This document shows positions 24,183-32,997 of a DNA stretch of 64,000 nucleotides, piece by piece. Location: assembly GCA_021817145.1 (NCBI GenBank), contig JAKAVV010000001.1, positions 124,001 through 188,000 on the forward strand, in the 5' to 3' direction. How positions within the stretch are numbered: position 1 is the first letter of the stretch; each line of letters begins with the position of its first letter. The notes under the pieces were generated by a model. The model ran no database searches, was not told the origin of the DNA, and saw only the letters and a program-made list of their open reading frames with translations. Source of the stretch: a bacterium. GTDB lineage: Bacteria > Vulcanimicrobiota > JABDET01. The position numbers were made by a program, and so were the translations under genes.

Positions 24183-24473
24183 TTACCCCTTTTTCTTTCT
24201 AAAAAGAGAACCGAGAAGATTCACCGGGTTTCCGCTGAAAATCGATGAGATTAAATTTTTGATAAAGAGAATAGAATCGGCCGCCTCATTTATTTTTTCC
24301 GTTGTTTCCGTTATTTTATGAAGGACTTCTTCAATTTGTTTGTCCCGATTTTGCAAAATACTAACGGCAGTCTTCATGAAATCTTGAAGTGAAAGAAGGG
24401 TTTGAATGGAAAAATAGGTTAAAAGCAAGAATGCCAGAACACATACTGTTCCAAGAATAATCCATGGATTCAT
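24183..24473 (-). CDS. Small DUF948-like membrane-anchored coiled-coil protein
   Basis: 96 residues. One N-terminal membrane helix (about 3-25, IILGTVCVLAFLLLTYF) is followed by an amphipathic coiled-coil stretch (about 28-70) rich in heptad Leu/Ile. A basic C terminus ends GSLFRKKKG. This layout matches short DUF948 proteins that are often paired with YtxH proteins. It lies 4 bases after the small zinc-ribbon gene. Confidence 0.8.
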   Translation of the reverse strand: MNPWIILGTVCVLAFLLLTYFSIQTLLSLQDFMKTAVSILQNRDKQIEEVLHKITETTEKINEAADSILFIKNLISSIFSGNPVNLLGSLFRKKKG

Positions 24474-24477
24474 TCTT

Positions 24478-24654
24478 TTATTCCCATTCTTTTTCTTCGT
24501 CTATTTCTTCTTCATCTGTGTCTGTTAATTCATCGTCATAATGATATTCATCTTCTGATTCAATTGGCATTCCACATTCAGGACATGAGATCGTCTCTCC
24601 TTTAATTGGGAGAACCGCTCCACAGGTTGGGCATTCCATTGTTTTTTTAGGCAA
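24478..24654 (-). CDS. 58-residue zinc-ribbon protein with acidic tail (TTG start)
   Basis: A small gene read on the minus strand from TTG at 24654. Two CPxCG knuckles (CPTCGAVLP and CPECGMP, 15 residues apart) form a zinc ribbon, and the C-terminal half is almost wholly acidic (DDELTDTDEEEIDEE). AAGGAGGG at about 24662-24669 is ideally spaced 7 bases before the TTG; the ATG at 24639 would be too far away and is less likely. It sits between the cysteine desulfurase (30 bases upstream) and the DUF948-like gene (4 bases downstream). Such proteins often bind partners or nucleic acid; its role is unknown. Confidence 0.8.
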   Translation of the reverse strand: MPKKTMECPTCGAVLPIKGETISCPECGMPIESEDEYHYDDELTDTDEEEIDEEKEWE

Positions 24655-24684
24655 CTGTTTTCCCTCCTTAACGATATGTTTGAA

Positions 24685-25860
24685 TTATGCTGAAAAGCTG
24701 ACTGCAGAAGCAGAACGAAGTTTTTGGACAAAAAGCGAGACCGTTTTTGAAACAACTTCGATTTCTTCGGGATGAGTGAATTTTCCTAAAGAAAATCGGA
24801 TTGAGTTTTTTGCTTCTTCAGGTGTTCTTCCAATCGCTGTCAGAACTCGGGATGGGTCTGGGGCTCCTGCTGCGCAGGCAGACCCGGTTGAGCAGGAAAT
24901 TCCTTCTAGATCTAAATGAATTAAGAGAGATTCTCCATCAGCGTGTTGAAAAGTCAAGTTTAATATTCCAGGAACTCTTTTTTTAATATCTCCATTTAAA
25001 AGCGTGTGATCGATCTTTTTTAAAAGAGAATCTTCCAATTGGTTTCTCAGGTGAGATATTTTTTGGGCATCCTTATCTCGATCCCGCATTAGGAGTTCAA
25101 TGGCTTTCCCAAAACCAGCAATTCCTGGCATATTTTCTGTACCTGGGCGAACTTTTCTTTCTTGTTCTCCTCCTGCTGCAGGTGATTTAAAAGGAGTTCC
25201 CCTTTTTAAATAAAGAGCCCCTGTCCCTTTGGGAGCATAAATTTTGTGAGCTGAAACGGTTAATGCGTCAATTTGAAGTTCTTTGACGTTAATGGCTAAA
25301 TAAGGGAAAGCCTGCACAGCATCAGTATGAAAGTAAATGCTGCGGTTTTTCGCTATTTGGACTAATTCTTGGATTGGCTGAATCGTTCCAATTTCATTAT
25401 TAACCATCATAATAGAGGCTAAAATAGTCTCTTTTTTAATCGCTTTTTGAAAAACTTCTGGTTCAATAATACCAGTGGAAGGAACAGGTAGATAAGTTAT
25501 TTGAAATCCTTCTTCTTCTAGAATTTGACAGATTTCAAACACAGCGCTGTGTTCAATAGAGCTGGTAATAATGTGATTGCCTCTGCTTTTAAGAGCATGA
25601 GCTATTCCAAGGACAGCCAAGTGATCTGATTCTGTTCCTCCAGATGTGAAAAAGAGTTCATCCGGATTTGCCCCAATTGCCTGAGCCAGCAGCTGTCTCG
25701 TTTTTTCTCTATAAGCTCTGGCTCTCTGCCCTTCTTGATGGAGACTTGAGGGATTCCCGAAATCTGAGAGCATAACAAGTTGAGCCTCTTTGGCTGCTTC
25801 AGGCAGAACAGGGGTAGATGCAGCATAATCTAGATAAATTCGGTTTTTGCGAGTTTCCAT
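24685..25860 (-). CDS. Cysteine desulfurase (NifS/IscS family)
   Basis: 391 residues from the ATG at 25860; a GTG at 25887 would add 9 residues and overlap the upstream gene. The opening RIYLDYAASTPV, the PLP Lys in VSAHKIYAPKG and the active-site Cys in CSTGSACAAGAPDPS mark a group I desulfurase. It releases sulfur from Cys for Fe-S clusters or thio-tRNA. No iscU or mnmA homologue is adjacent, so the acceptor cannot be told. It follows the geranylgeranyl-reductase-like gene. Confidence 0.95.
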   Translation of the reverse strand: METRKNRIYLDYAASTPVLPEAAKEAQLVMLSDFGNPSSLHQEGQRARAYREKTRQLLAQAIGANPDELFFTSGGTESDHLAVLGIAHALKSRGNHIITSSIEHSAVFEICQILEEEGFQITYLPVPSTGIIEPEVFQKAIKKETILASIMMVNNEIGTIQPIQELVQIAKNRSIYFHTDAVQAFPYLAINVKELQIDALTVSAHKIYAPKGTGALYLKRGTPFKSPAAGGEQERKVRPGTENMPGIAGFGKAIELLMRDRDKDAQKISHLRNQLEDSLLKKIDHTLLNGDIKKRVPGILNLTFQHADGESLLIHLDLEGISCSTGSACAAGAPDPSRVLTAIGRTPEEAKNSIRFSLGKFTHPEEIEVVSKTVSLFVQKLRSASAVSFSA

Positions 25861-25880
25861 TTCTTTCAGCGCGTTTTGGT

Positions 25881-27068
25881 TCAACACAAGGAAAAAGAAT
25901 TCCTGCCAGGGAAAAAGTTTCTTCTAAGCAGCTGAACCATTACAGCTCTAATATCCGGCACTTTTGAAAGAGCAAAAATTAAGTCTCTGTGCCGATCAAA
26001 ATTGGCATGCTGATGCAGAAGATCCTGGAGATCTTTTTTCTTAAATCGCTGTGTTAAATAATTTAAATCTGAGTCTTGAATTTTATCGAAAATTTTGCGA
26101 AAATACAGTCCTGCTTTTAATTCAAAACCGAGCTGTTTCTGCCACAGAGAATGGTATTGTTTTAGTAGGGCAGGGTAAAAATCCCCATTTTTATACGATT
26201 CCAATCCGATGGCAGTGGCGGCTTCAGCTCCGATTAATCCATAATAAATTCCTCCTCCTGTCGTTGTTTTCACCTGTCCTGCCGCATCGCCTACCGCTAT
26301 CAATCTGTTTACAGCTGTAGATGGGGAAGGACCCAAAGGAATTCGACTTGCCCTTGGTTTGCTTAAAATGCGGTTCATTCGTCCTTTTAGAAAGGGGGAA
26401 TCAAATAATTTTTCTAAATAAATACTGGCATTTTCCAGTGTAATTAATCCTGTTTTAGCGCTTTTTCCACAGGTTGGAACAGCCCATGCAAAAGAACCAG
26501 GGGCTATTCTTGAGCCAAGATACAACTCAATGGTTGGAAGGTTTTCTATTTCAATCTCCACTTGAACTCCTCTAATAAACTGAGGAGGTTCTCCTAAATG
26601 GCTCTGTCGGGCGAGATTAGAGGTAGAACCAGTGGCTAAAACGACCATTTTGGCTTGATGGACAGTTTTCTCCCCTGAAGTTACGGCTTCTACAGTGACG
26701 TGCGATGCTTCTTGAGAGAGAGTGGAAACTTTGTGGTTTAAGAGAATGAGAGCTCCTTCTTTCTGAGCTTCATGAGCAAGGGTTAAATCTAGTTTTTGTC
26801 TGTTTAAAATAAAAGCTTTTACATTAGGAAGTAAAAATGATTCTCCTTCTGGCGAAAAGATTTTGAACTGATTTACCTCTCTCCAAACACAGGATTTAGT
26901 TTGTGGAAACTGCTCCAACATGGCTCCCCCAACAACTCCTGTGCAGTGGATCGGGATTCCGATTTCTGAATGTTCTTCAAGAACAGCTGTTTTCAGCCCT
27001 GCCTTTGCAAATCCTCGTGCAGTCCATGATCCGGCTGGTCCTCCCCCAATAACAATAACATCCCACAT
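25881..27068 (-). CDS. Geranylgeranyl-reductase-family FAD-dependent oxidoreductase
   Basis: 395-residue flavoprotein. The N-terminal FAD dinucleotide site is VIGGGPAGSWTARGFAKAG. The family motif CTGVVGG follows, and the second FAD motif is RLIAVGDAAGQVKTTTGGGIYYG (around 275-297). These are features of the geranylgeranyl/digeranylgeranylglycerophospholipid reductase group. In bacteria such enzymes saturate isoprenoid side chains of menaquinone, hopanoids or unusual lipids; the substrate here is unknown. It is the first gene of a 14-gene minus-strand string. Confidence 0.88.
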   Translation of the reverse strand: MWDVIVIGGGPAGSWTARGFAKAGLKTAVLEEHSEIGIPIHCTGVVGGAMLEQFPQTKSCVWREVNQFKIFSPEGESFLLPNVKAFILNRQKLDLTLAHEAQKEGALILLNHKVSTLSQEASHVTVEAVTSGEKTVHQAKMVVLATGSTSNLARQSHLGEPPQFIRGVQVEIEIENLPTIELYLGSRIAPGSFAWAVPTCGKSAKTGLITLENASIYLEKLFDSPFLKGRMNRILSKPRASRIPLGPSPSTAVNRLIAVGDAAGQVKTTTGGGIYYGLIGAEAATAIGLESYKNGDFYPALLKQYHSLWQKQLGFELKAGLYFRKIFDKIQDSDLNYLTQRFKKKDLQDLLHQHANFDRHRDLIFALSKVPDIRAVMVQLLRRNFFPGRNSFSLC

Positions 27069-27130
27069 AAGTTATTCACCGATTTCTATAATCTTTAGAA
27101 CATTCCTTTGTTAGGGGTTGATTTTGAGTT

Positions 27131-27174
27131 TTTACAATTTGTTAACAATTCATTAACAATTTGTTAACAATAGC
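27131..27174. repeat. Four tandem 11-bp repeats (TTAACAATT-type), probable operator array
   Basis: Units begin at 27131 (TTTACAATTTG), 27142 (TTAACAATTCA), 27153 (TTAACAATTTG) and 27164 (TTAACAATAGC), an exact 11-base period close to one helical turn. A fifth related unit (TTACAATTGAG, 27179) overlaps the -35 box of the downstream promoter. The array lies between divergent genes just upstream of the RelA/HD islet, where a cooperative repressor would be expected. Confidence 0.8.
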
Positions 27175-27177
27175 TTC

Positions 27178-27206
27178 TTTACAATTGAGAGAAAAGTGGG
27201 ATAAAT
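27178..27206 (+). promoter_or_regulatory. Sigma-70-type promoter of the RelA/HD islet
   Basis: A -35 box TTTACA (27178-27183) and a -10 box GATAAA (27200-27205) or ATAAAT (27201-27206), with 16-17 bases between them. It lies 26 bases before the ATG at 27232 and overlaps the repeat array, so binding there would block it. Confidence 0.55.
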
Positions 27207-27231
27207 AGATCAACGATAGGATGGAGGTGTA

Positions 27232-27765
27232 ATGATGAAAAAATTTTGCTGCTTTTCTTTGATTGCTGCCATGATTTTCGTTTTTATCACTCCTTCGGCT
27301 TCTGCTACTTCTTCTCCGACTGTAAAACAGCTTGCCACCACAGTGAATAGGTTGGCAAATCAGGGGATTGTCTTTAAAAAAGATGTGGTTTTACCAGCTA
27401 ATGAACTGCAAGATGAGTTGAACACCATGAATCGAGTCTCAGCTTTGCAAAGTCTTGCTTATTATGTTAAAACAAGGGGTCCTGTGAGTTACAGTGAAGT
27501 AACTTCTGAATTAGTCGCTTTTAAAACCCAGCATCCTAATATGGCTAAAGTCATCAGATTCCAGATTTTACCTGAAGCTTTAAAAAAGGTCTCTTCTAAA
27601 GTCACCAAAATTCAAGCCAATGTGGATTTCATGTTTTACTCTGGATTAGGTGTTATATCAGACAAAAATCTCCAAAAAAGCTCAGAAGCTGTTTCTCTGG
27701 GATTAGATATGGAAGATGCTGCTTTTACAACAGCGGAATTGGTGAAATCGGGAAGCACTCCGTAA
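27232..27765 (+). CDS. Secreted protein of unknown function, first gene of RelA/HD islet
   Basis: 177 residues with a signal peptide (MKKFC, hydrophobic 5-22, cleavage likely after SASA near 25). The mature part is mainly helical, with no Cys after the signal and no known motif. A GGAGGT ribosome site precedes two ATGs (27232, 27235). Its TAA lies one base before an ATG (27767) in the frame of the RelA-like gene, which suggests the two were once translationally coupled. I cannot assign a role; it may be an unrelated passenger or an exported accessory protein. Confidence 0.8.
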   Translation: MMKKFCCFSLIAAMIFVFITPSASATSSPTVKQLATTVNRLANQGIVFKKDVVLPANELQDELNTMNRVSALQSLAYYVKTRGPVSYSEVTSELVAFKTQHPNMAKVIRFQILPEALKKVSSKVTKIQANVDFMFYSGLGVISDKNLQKSSEAVSLGLDMEDAAFTTAELVKSGSTP

Positions 27766-27844
27766 GATGAAAGAGATCTAAACCCTGTTAAGGCGTTTTA
27801 AGAAGTATAGAGCAGAGGATTTTAGTGGACCAAATGATTCAAAA

Positions 27845-28510
27845 TTGAAAGAAATTTACGATTTTGTCAGCGAGAAGAATGATAGGTTTAGGTGCTTTGT
27901 GCAGAGTGAATTGGATAAAAGTGGACTCTCGTATAAAATTAAACGTAGGGCTAAAGATCCTCCCTCCATTTATCAAAAATTAGTCAAGGATAAATCAAGT
28001 ATAGGCGACTTGAAAGATCTATCAGGGGTCAGGGTTAATTTGGACGTTACAAAATCTAATTTTGAAGAATATTATAGAGTTCGTGATATTTTGAAGGGTA
28101 ATACCAATTACCGTCAAGTCCCAGGAAGATTTAAAGATACGATTAAAAATCCGCTCCCAAACGGGTACACTGGCAGACTCCATGACAATTTTAAAGATGA
28201 TGATGGAGTGACGCATGAAGTTCAAATAGGCTCCAATGATCTCGAAGACTTCATTGGTCATAAGATTACCATGAAGGATGGGAAGAAAATTTCGTTACAT
28301 GATCTTTTTTATAAAGGGAAAGATCTTGGTATTACGGTTTCTCCAGATCTTGCAAATGAGTATAAAAATCTTATTAATAAAATCACCCAAATCAATGGTA
28401 AAGGGGAAAATCTTAATTCAACATTAGATGCTCAAGAAGTCCAGGATTTTTTTCGTAGAGTCGAGAATTCTATTAATGAGGGGGGTAATCCAAATGAAAA
28501 CAAAGATTAA
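27845..28510 (+). CDS. RelA/SpoT-fold nucleotide pyrophosphokinase domain, candidate toxic small alarmone synthetase; broken 5' end
   Basis: 221 residues from a TTG at 27845. The synthetase motifs follow RelA: KRRAKDPPSIYQKLV (33-47, substrate-binding Lys and Ser), DLSGVRVNL (58-66, metal Asp), PLPNGYTGRLH (103-113, guanine-stacking Tyr) and HEVQIGSNDLED (124-135). It has no HD, TGS or ACT domain, so it is a small stand-alone enzyme of the kind seen in toxSAS toxins and polymorphic-toxin tips. The TTG has no ribosome site. In the same frame ATG at 27767 follows the upstream stop, but TAA at 27779 interrupts it at codon 5. So the gene may be silenced or reinitiate weakly (CTG 27785 or this TTG). 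It overlaps the next gene by 17 bases. Confidence 0.78.
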   Translation: MKEIYDFVSEKNDRFRCFVQSELDKSGLSYKIKRRAKDPPSIYQKLVKDKSSIGDLKDLSGVRVNLDVTKSNFEEYYRVRDILKGNTNYRQVPGRFKDTIKNPLPNGYTGRLHDNFKDDDGVTHEVQIGSNDLEDFIGHKITMKDGKKISLHDLFYKGKDLGITVSPDLANEYKNLINKITQINGKGENLNSTLDAQEVQDFFRRVENSINEGGNPNENKD

Positions 28511-28901
28511 GAAAGACAATTGTGAAACCCAAACCTCTAAAAGCATTCCGACAAATACGACAAATACTAATAGGGAAGTCAATGCTCTCCTGGTTTTTAA
28601 AAGACATGAAAATGATGAGCCTATTCAAACAGATGATCTGTTTTCTTCTTCGGGGGAAATGGTGTACTGCGAAGTTTACAAAGCCGGAGGTCGTTCTTCT
28701 CAAAAAGACCCTGGTATACTTCTTAAACAACAAGAGAACAAATTGGGGAAAACATATCCCTGGCCTGATTATGAAATTATCCGTGAAGGAATCAGCGTTT
28801 CAAAAGACAAAGATGCGCTTGAAAAGTTTTATTTGGAGTATCCTGAGTGTAAAAAATACCCGGTTCAAAACCTTGAAGATGGAATTCAAGTAAAAGATTA
28901 G
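28494..28901 (+). CDS. Small soluble protein in RelA/HD islet, candidate immunity or antitoxin protein
   Basis: 135 residues with no recognised domain. The first 30 residues are polar and Asn/Thr-rich. The remainder is a small alpha/beta protein (ALLVFKRHENDEP, MVYCEVYKAGG, YPWPDYEIIREG). A GAGGGGGG ribosome site precedes the ATG at 28494 better than the longer frame start at 28428. It overlaps the end of the RelA-like gene by 17 bases, and its stop touches the ATG of the HD hydrolase, so all three are coupled. Its position between toxin-like and hydrolase genes makes an antitoxin role possible, but the sequence gives no direct support. Confidence 0.7.
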   Translation: MKTKIKKDNCETQTSKSIPTNTTNTNREVNALLVFKRHENDEPIQTDDLFSSSGEMVYCEVYKAGGRSSQKDPGILLKQQENKLGKTYPWPDYEIIREGISVSKDKDALEKFYLEYPECKKYPVQNLEDGIQVKD

Positions 28902-29516
28902 ATGAATTTATTGCAAAGTGATTTTTTTACAGATCAAAGCTTTGAAAAAGAGCTGATGGAAATAAAAGACCCTGAATTTCTAAAGAAAGAGCTTTTAGAA
29001 AAACTCAAAGATGGGCAGAAATATGCGGTCATGGAAGAAGCAGTAGAGTTTGCTGAAAAAGCGCATAAGAACCAGAAAAGAGATGAGGGAACATCCTACA
29101 TCTTACATCCACTTCGAGTTGCGATTCGACTTTATCACAGTGGGTACCGTTCCCCTGAAATTTTAGCTGTTGCTCTGCTGCACGATGTTCTCGAAGATTC
29201 TCAAACCAACCCTATGACTTTGAAGAAAAAATTTGGTTCGCGAATAGGAGATGCTGTTCTTACTTTGAGCAAGCAAACCGTAAATGGTAAAATCTCCAAT
29301 CCCGTTTATTTTCAGAGACTTCAGAGCGCTGGAGCTGAAATTCAAGCGATTAAGATTTTTGATCGGATAGATAATCTTTATTCTTTGCGTTTAATTGATA
29401 ATCACAAAAAGAAGGAACAGTATCTGCAAGAAACTCAAAAGTATTTTCTCGATTTAGCAAAAAGTTCTTCTGTTTTAAAAAAAAATTTAGATTTAGCTAT
29501 CTCGCAGATCTCTTGA
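28902..29516 (+). CDS. HD-domain small alarmone hydrolase (MESH1-like), candidate antitoxin
   Basis: 204 residues with a RelA/SpoT-type Mn-dependent HD hydrolase domain. The metal and catalytic residues are complete: His69 (ILHPL), His94-Asp95, Glu98-Asp99 (LLHDVLEDS) and Asp154 (KIFDRIDNLYSL). The first 40 residues are an extra helical region. The family removes pyrophosphate from (p)ppGpp and related nucleotides. In toxSAS systems a hydrolase of this kind neutralises the toxin. Here it starts right after the stop of the small gene and lies 391 bases after the RelA-like gene, in the same operon. Confidence 0.9.
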   Translation: MNLLQSDFFTDQSFEKELMEIKDPEFLKKELLEKLKDGQKYAVMEEAVEFAEKAHKNQKRDEGTSYILHPLRVAIRLYHSGYRSPEILAVALLHDVLEDSQTNPMTLKKKFGSRIGDAVLTLSKQTVNGKISNPVYFQRLQSAGAEIQAIKIFDRIDNLYSLRLIDNHKKKEQYLQETQKYFLDLAKSSSVLKKNLDLAISQIS

Positions 29517-29570
29517 TAATCGATTGAGGCATCTTTTAATTTCTTTTGGTTTGGATTGGTAGGCAGGACG

Positions 29571-30563
29571 TCAGATATTTAAGTTTTTAAAGGCTGCCTT
29601 AAACTGTTGGCTGGCTTTCTCGGCAGCATCCTGAATAGGTCCCTCCAGTTCAGGGTTAAACGAGTTGGGGACAAGGGTGCTTAACAAGCCGGGTGAAGCT
29701 CCAACAGGAGTATCGGAATTTGAAGCTAATTCTTTTTTCTTTTCCAGCAGGAACTGCTGCATTTTACCTTGATACTCCTGGAGTTCTTGCCCTTCAGGAG
29801 ATTGACTTAATTGAGAAGTAAAGCTATTTTCATCATCTTTGAATCGTTTGAATAGTTCATCCGCTTTTTCTTTCAGTTCTGAGGTGGGAAGTCCAACTTT
29901 TAAGATGTTCATTTGCAAGTTTTCTTCAAATTCATTCAGACCAGTTTCAGCTCTGGCTACTGAAGCCTGGAGCTGGGCTTGAACCTGTGGTTCTGTTAAC
30001 TGCCCTATATTATTTTGGATCTCTTGTTGATACGATTCTGCGAAACTTTTAACGTAAGCTTGTTTTTGTTCAGCTGTATTTTGTTGAAAAAGGGAGGTTT
30101 GTTTAGATTCCCAATTTTGTCTGGCAGCAGCCTGTGTCTGTGTTTCCCCACCATTAAACAGCTTTGGATTTCCTTGTGAATCCAGGAGAGGGTTTCCGTT
30201 TTTGTCAAATTCATAGTGTTGGGAAGAAAAGAGCTCACCTTTTTCTTGCATCAAATTTCCAAATTCATTTGACCAGATCGTACTGTGAACATTGTAAAAA
30301 GTGTTTGCTTTTTGGGCTGCTGTGTCTGCCGCTTCTTTTGGGAAAGTGGGGAGCCCTGATGTATTCATCAGCTGCTGTTCTTCTTCCATCTGCCTCTGCA
30401 TTTGCTGCTGCATGAGAAGCATTTCTTGATGAATTCTGTTAAATACTAACTCCTGAGTCTGGTTATTAGACGCTAATCCTTGATAAGCTTTTTGAAAAAC
30501 GCCTGACTGATTTTGAGAACCGGCAGATCGAATTATTCCTAAAGCTAACCCTGCTAACTGCAT
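29571..30563 (-). CDS. Gln-rich helical protein of unknown function
   Basis: 330 residues, no signal peptide or membrane segment. Gln and Asn are abundant; a coiled-coil stretch rich in Gln and Met lies near 45-66. A segment near 118-130 reads DKNGNPLLDSQGNPK, a short internal repeat (NGNP/QGNP). There is no recognised domain. The 92 bases upstream are extremely A+T-rich and hold several TTAACA/TTTAACA-like words, but no clear ribosome site. It converges on the HD hydrolase gene with a 54-base gap that shows no hairpin terminator. Confidence 0.7.
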   Translation of the reverse strand: MQLAGLALGIIRSAGSQNQSGVFQKAYQGLASNNQTQELVFNRIHQEMLLMQQQMQRQMEEEQQLMNTSGLPTFPKEAADTAAQKANTFYNVHSTIWSNEFGNLMQEKGELFSSQHYEFDKNGNPLLDSQGNPKLFNGGETQTQAAARQNWESKQTSLFQQNTAEQKQAYVKSFAESYQQEIQNNIGQLTEPQVQAQLQASVARAETGLNEFEENLQMNILKVGLPTSELKEKADELFKRFKDDENSFTSQLSQSPEGQELQEYQGKMQQFLLEKKKELASNSDTPVGASPGLLSTLVPNSFNPELEGPIQDAAEKASQQFKAAFKNLNI

Positions 30564-30655
30564 ACTTTTATTTTATCACAAATTTGTTAAATTTTTGTTA
30601 CCTTTTTGTAAATATTTTCTTAACAATTTTATCTTTTTAAATAGAAGACCTGGGT

Positions 30656-31930
30656 TTATAGTTTTAATCTTCCGCCCATGTATGGTCTCAGTATTTCAGG
30701 GACAACCACTGACCCGTCTTCTTCTTGATAGTTTTCAAGAATCGCTATCATGACTCTTGGGAGGGCAAGCCCAGAACCATTTAAAGTATGCACAAATTCT
30801 GGCTTTTCTTGAGGGGCTCTGCGAAATCGGATATTTGCCCTTCTTGCCTGGAAAGCTTCAAAATTAGAAACAGAGGAGACTTCAAGCCACTTCTCTTCAG
30901 CAGGAGACCAGGCTTCTATATCATAGCATTTTGCAGCAGAGAACCCCATGTCACCCGCGCAGAGCAAGAGGACTCGATAAGGGATATTAAGCACTTGGAG
31001 AATCTCTTCAGCATCATTCAGCAGTTTTTCATGTTCCTGGTAAGAATCTTCTGGATTGGTTAATTTGACAAGTTCTACTTTGTCAAATTGATGAAGTCTT
31101 TTCAATCCTCTGGTTTCAGATCCTGCTGCTCCAGCTTCTCTTCTGAAACAGGCTGTATAGGAAACATAATATTTAGGCAGCTCCTCAAAATTTAAAATCT
31201 CGTCTCGATGGAGATTAGTTACAGGAACTTCTGCTGTTGGGATTAAAAAAAGATCATCTTTTTCACAGGAATACATGTCCTCTTCAAATTTTGGCAGCTG
31301 CCCTGTTCCAACCATAATTTCTCGTTTTACAAGATAAGGGGGATAGATTTCTTTATATCCATGTTTTGCCACGTGAAAATCCAGCATGAATTGAATTAAA
31401 GCTCTTTGAAGTTTCGCTCCTGTTCCTGTATAAAGAGAGAAGAGGGGTCCAGATAGTTTAGAAGCCCGTTTTTGGTCTAAAATTTCAAGTGATTCTCCGA
31501 TTTCCCAGTGAGGTTTTATTGGAAAATTGAATTTCCTTTTTTCCCCCCAGGTTCTGATGATTTGATTTTCTGAAGCGTCTTTTCCACTGGGAACAGTTTC
31601 ATGAGGGATGTTTGGAAAAAATAATAGGCGCTGGTTTAAAGTGTTTTCTAAATTGGTTAATTCAGTTTCTATCTCTTTAATTTTAAGATTGATTTTTCTC
31701 ACTTCTTCCTGTTTTTCTTCCGTGTTTTCCCCTGCCTTTTTTAATTTTCCGATCTGTTCAGATGTTTGATTTCTTTCTTTTTTTAATCCATCGGATTGGA
31801 TGAGCAGCTGCCTCCACTTCTCATCTAATGACAGAAACTCATTTAGAACAGAGATAGATGTCCCCCCTCTTTTCATTAAACCTTCTCGTATTTTTTCGGG
31901 CTGCTGTCGGATAAATTTTTGTTCCAGCAT
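30656..31930 (-). CDS. serS: Seryl-tRNA synthetase
   Basis: 424-residue class II synthetase. An N-terminal coiled-coil arm (about 30-110) contacts tRNA-Ser. Motif 2 is seen in [17 protein letters not shown] and motif 3 in [15 protein letters not shown]. It is full length for the family. The start shares one base with the stop of the PilT-like gene upstream, an odd operon partner. Confidence 0.97.
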   Translation of the reverse strand: MLEQKFIRQQPEKIREGLMKRGGTSISVLNEFLSLDEKWRQLLIQSDGLKKERNQTSEQIGKLKKAGENTEEKQEEVRKINLKIKEIETELTNLENTLNQRLLFFPNIPHETVPSGKDASENQIIRTWGEKRKFNFPIKPHWEIGESLEILDQKRASKLSGPLFSLYTGTGAKLQRALIQFMLDFHVAKHGYKEIYPPYLVKREIMVGTGQLPKFEEDMYSCEKDDLFLIPTAEVPVTNLHRDEILNFEELPKYYVSYTACFRREAGAAGSETRGLKRLHQFDKVELVKLTNPEDSYQEHEKLLNDAEEILQVLNIPYRVLLLCAGDMGFSAAKCYDIEAWSPAEEKWLEVSSVSNFEAFQARRANIRFRRAPQEKPEFVHTLNGSGLALPRVMIAILENYQEEDGSVVVPEILRPYMGGRLKL

Positions 31931-32994
31931 TAGATTGCCAGAGCAGACATTCGCTTTAATTCTTCAGGTCTAGCTGCTTTTGCCTGCGCCTCCTCCATGT
32001 CAATTAAATTTTTCTTTGAGAGATTGCGAAGAAATAGCTCTTGTGAAATCATTCCTTGATCCCTGTTGTTATTCATTAAGGAAACCAGCTGCTGCAGTTT
32101 TCCTTCCCTTATGATGTTTTTTACATTGGCTGTTCCTGTTAAGATTTCCAGTCCCAAAACAGTTCCTCCCCCTTTTTTGTTGAGTAAAAGCTGGCTGACT
32201 GCGAGTTCAAGTCCAGCAGAGATCTGGCTTTTTATGATTTGTTGATAATGGGGGGGCGCCATCTCAATGATTTGTTCTAATGCCATAATAACTCCATTGG
32301 CTTTTATAGTGGCAATGACCAGGATTCCAGAGGATGCCGCTGCCAGGACTTCTGTGGTTGTTTCAAAATCTGGAAATTCTGTTACAGCCATGATATCTGG
32401 ATTTTGTCGTAAAGCCGTTTGAATCGCTTGTTTGTAAGTTGGGGCATCTGTTCCGATTTCTCTTTGATAGATAACCCCTTTTTTATTTCGAAGCAAGAAT
32501 TCAATTGGGTTTTCTAGACTGACAATCTGAATCGACCGATTTTCCAGGAGAAAATCCAGGAGAGCTGCTAAAGTTTGAGATTTTCCACTTGCTTTTGGTC
32601 CTGCAATCAAGATCAAGCCTTGAGGTTTTACGACTGTTTCTTTTAAAATAGGGGGAAGTCCAAGTGTTTCAAGTGACTGCGGGGTAGGGGGTGTTAAACG
32701 AAAAACAGCTGCTAATGAGCCTCTTTGATAAAAGATATTAGCCCTGAACCGGCTTACTCCTTCGACACTGTACCCTGTATTGAGTTCTTTCTGCTTCTCA
32801 AGCGTTTCTTTTTGGGATGGAGTCAGCGCATTGTCTAAAATAGTTTTAACTTCAGTTACGGATAAAATGTCATTGGTCAAAGGAAGAAGGAGATTTTCTT
32901 GAGTTTTGCAGAGAGGAGGACTTCCGCCTACAAGATGCAGAATTAAGCCTTTTCTTTCAATCATGAGAATGAGGAGTTGATTTAAATCCATCAT
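31930..32994 (-). CDS. Degenerate PilT-like ATPase (His box lost)
   Basis: 354-residue homologue of the pilus retraction motor. The PAS-like N domain and the AAA core are present, with Walker [12 protein letters not shown] intact. The Asp box reads LENPIEF, and Walker B is [10 protein letters not shown] in place of VGEMRD. The His box reads [12 protein letters not shown] with both histidines lost. The PilT motif AIRNLIRE survives as VKNIIREG. So it can probably bind ATP but may hydrolyse it poorly; it could regulate the canonical PilT at 45282. It is encoded with a CheY and a radical SAM protein. Confidence 0.88.
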   Translation of the reverse strand: MMDLNQLLILMIERKGLILHLVGGSPPLCKTQENLLLPLTNDILSVTEVKTILDNALTPSQKETLEKQKELNTGYSVEGVSRFRANIFYQRGSLAAVFRLTPPTPQSLETLGLPPILKETVVKPQGLILIAGPKASGKSQTLAALLDFLLENRSIQIVSLENPIEFLLRNKKGVIYQREIGTDAPTYKQAIQTALRQNPDIMAVTEFPDFETTTEVLAAASSGILVIATIKANGVIMALEQIIEMAPPHYQQIIKSQISAGLELAVSQLLLNKKGGGTVLGLEILTGTANVKNIIREGKLQQLVSLMNNNRDQGMISQELFLRNLSKKNLIDMEEAQAKAARPEELKRMSALAI

Positions 32995-32997
32995 GGC

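Noticed and set aside
24525..24755. Minus-strand 76-codon frame next to the cysteine desulfurase
   Set aside because: It overlaps the end of the desulfurase gene and the well-supported 58-residue zinc-ribbon gene, which has the ribosome site and CPxCG motifs.
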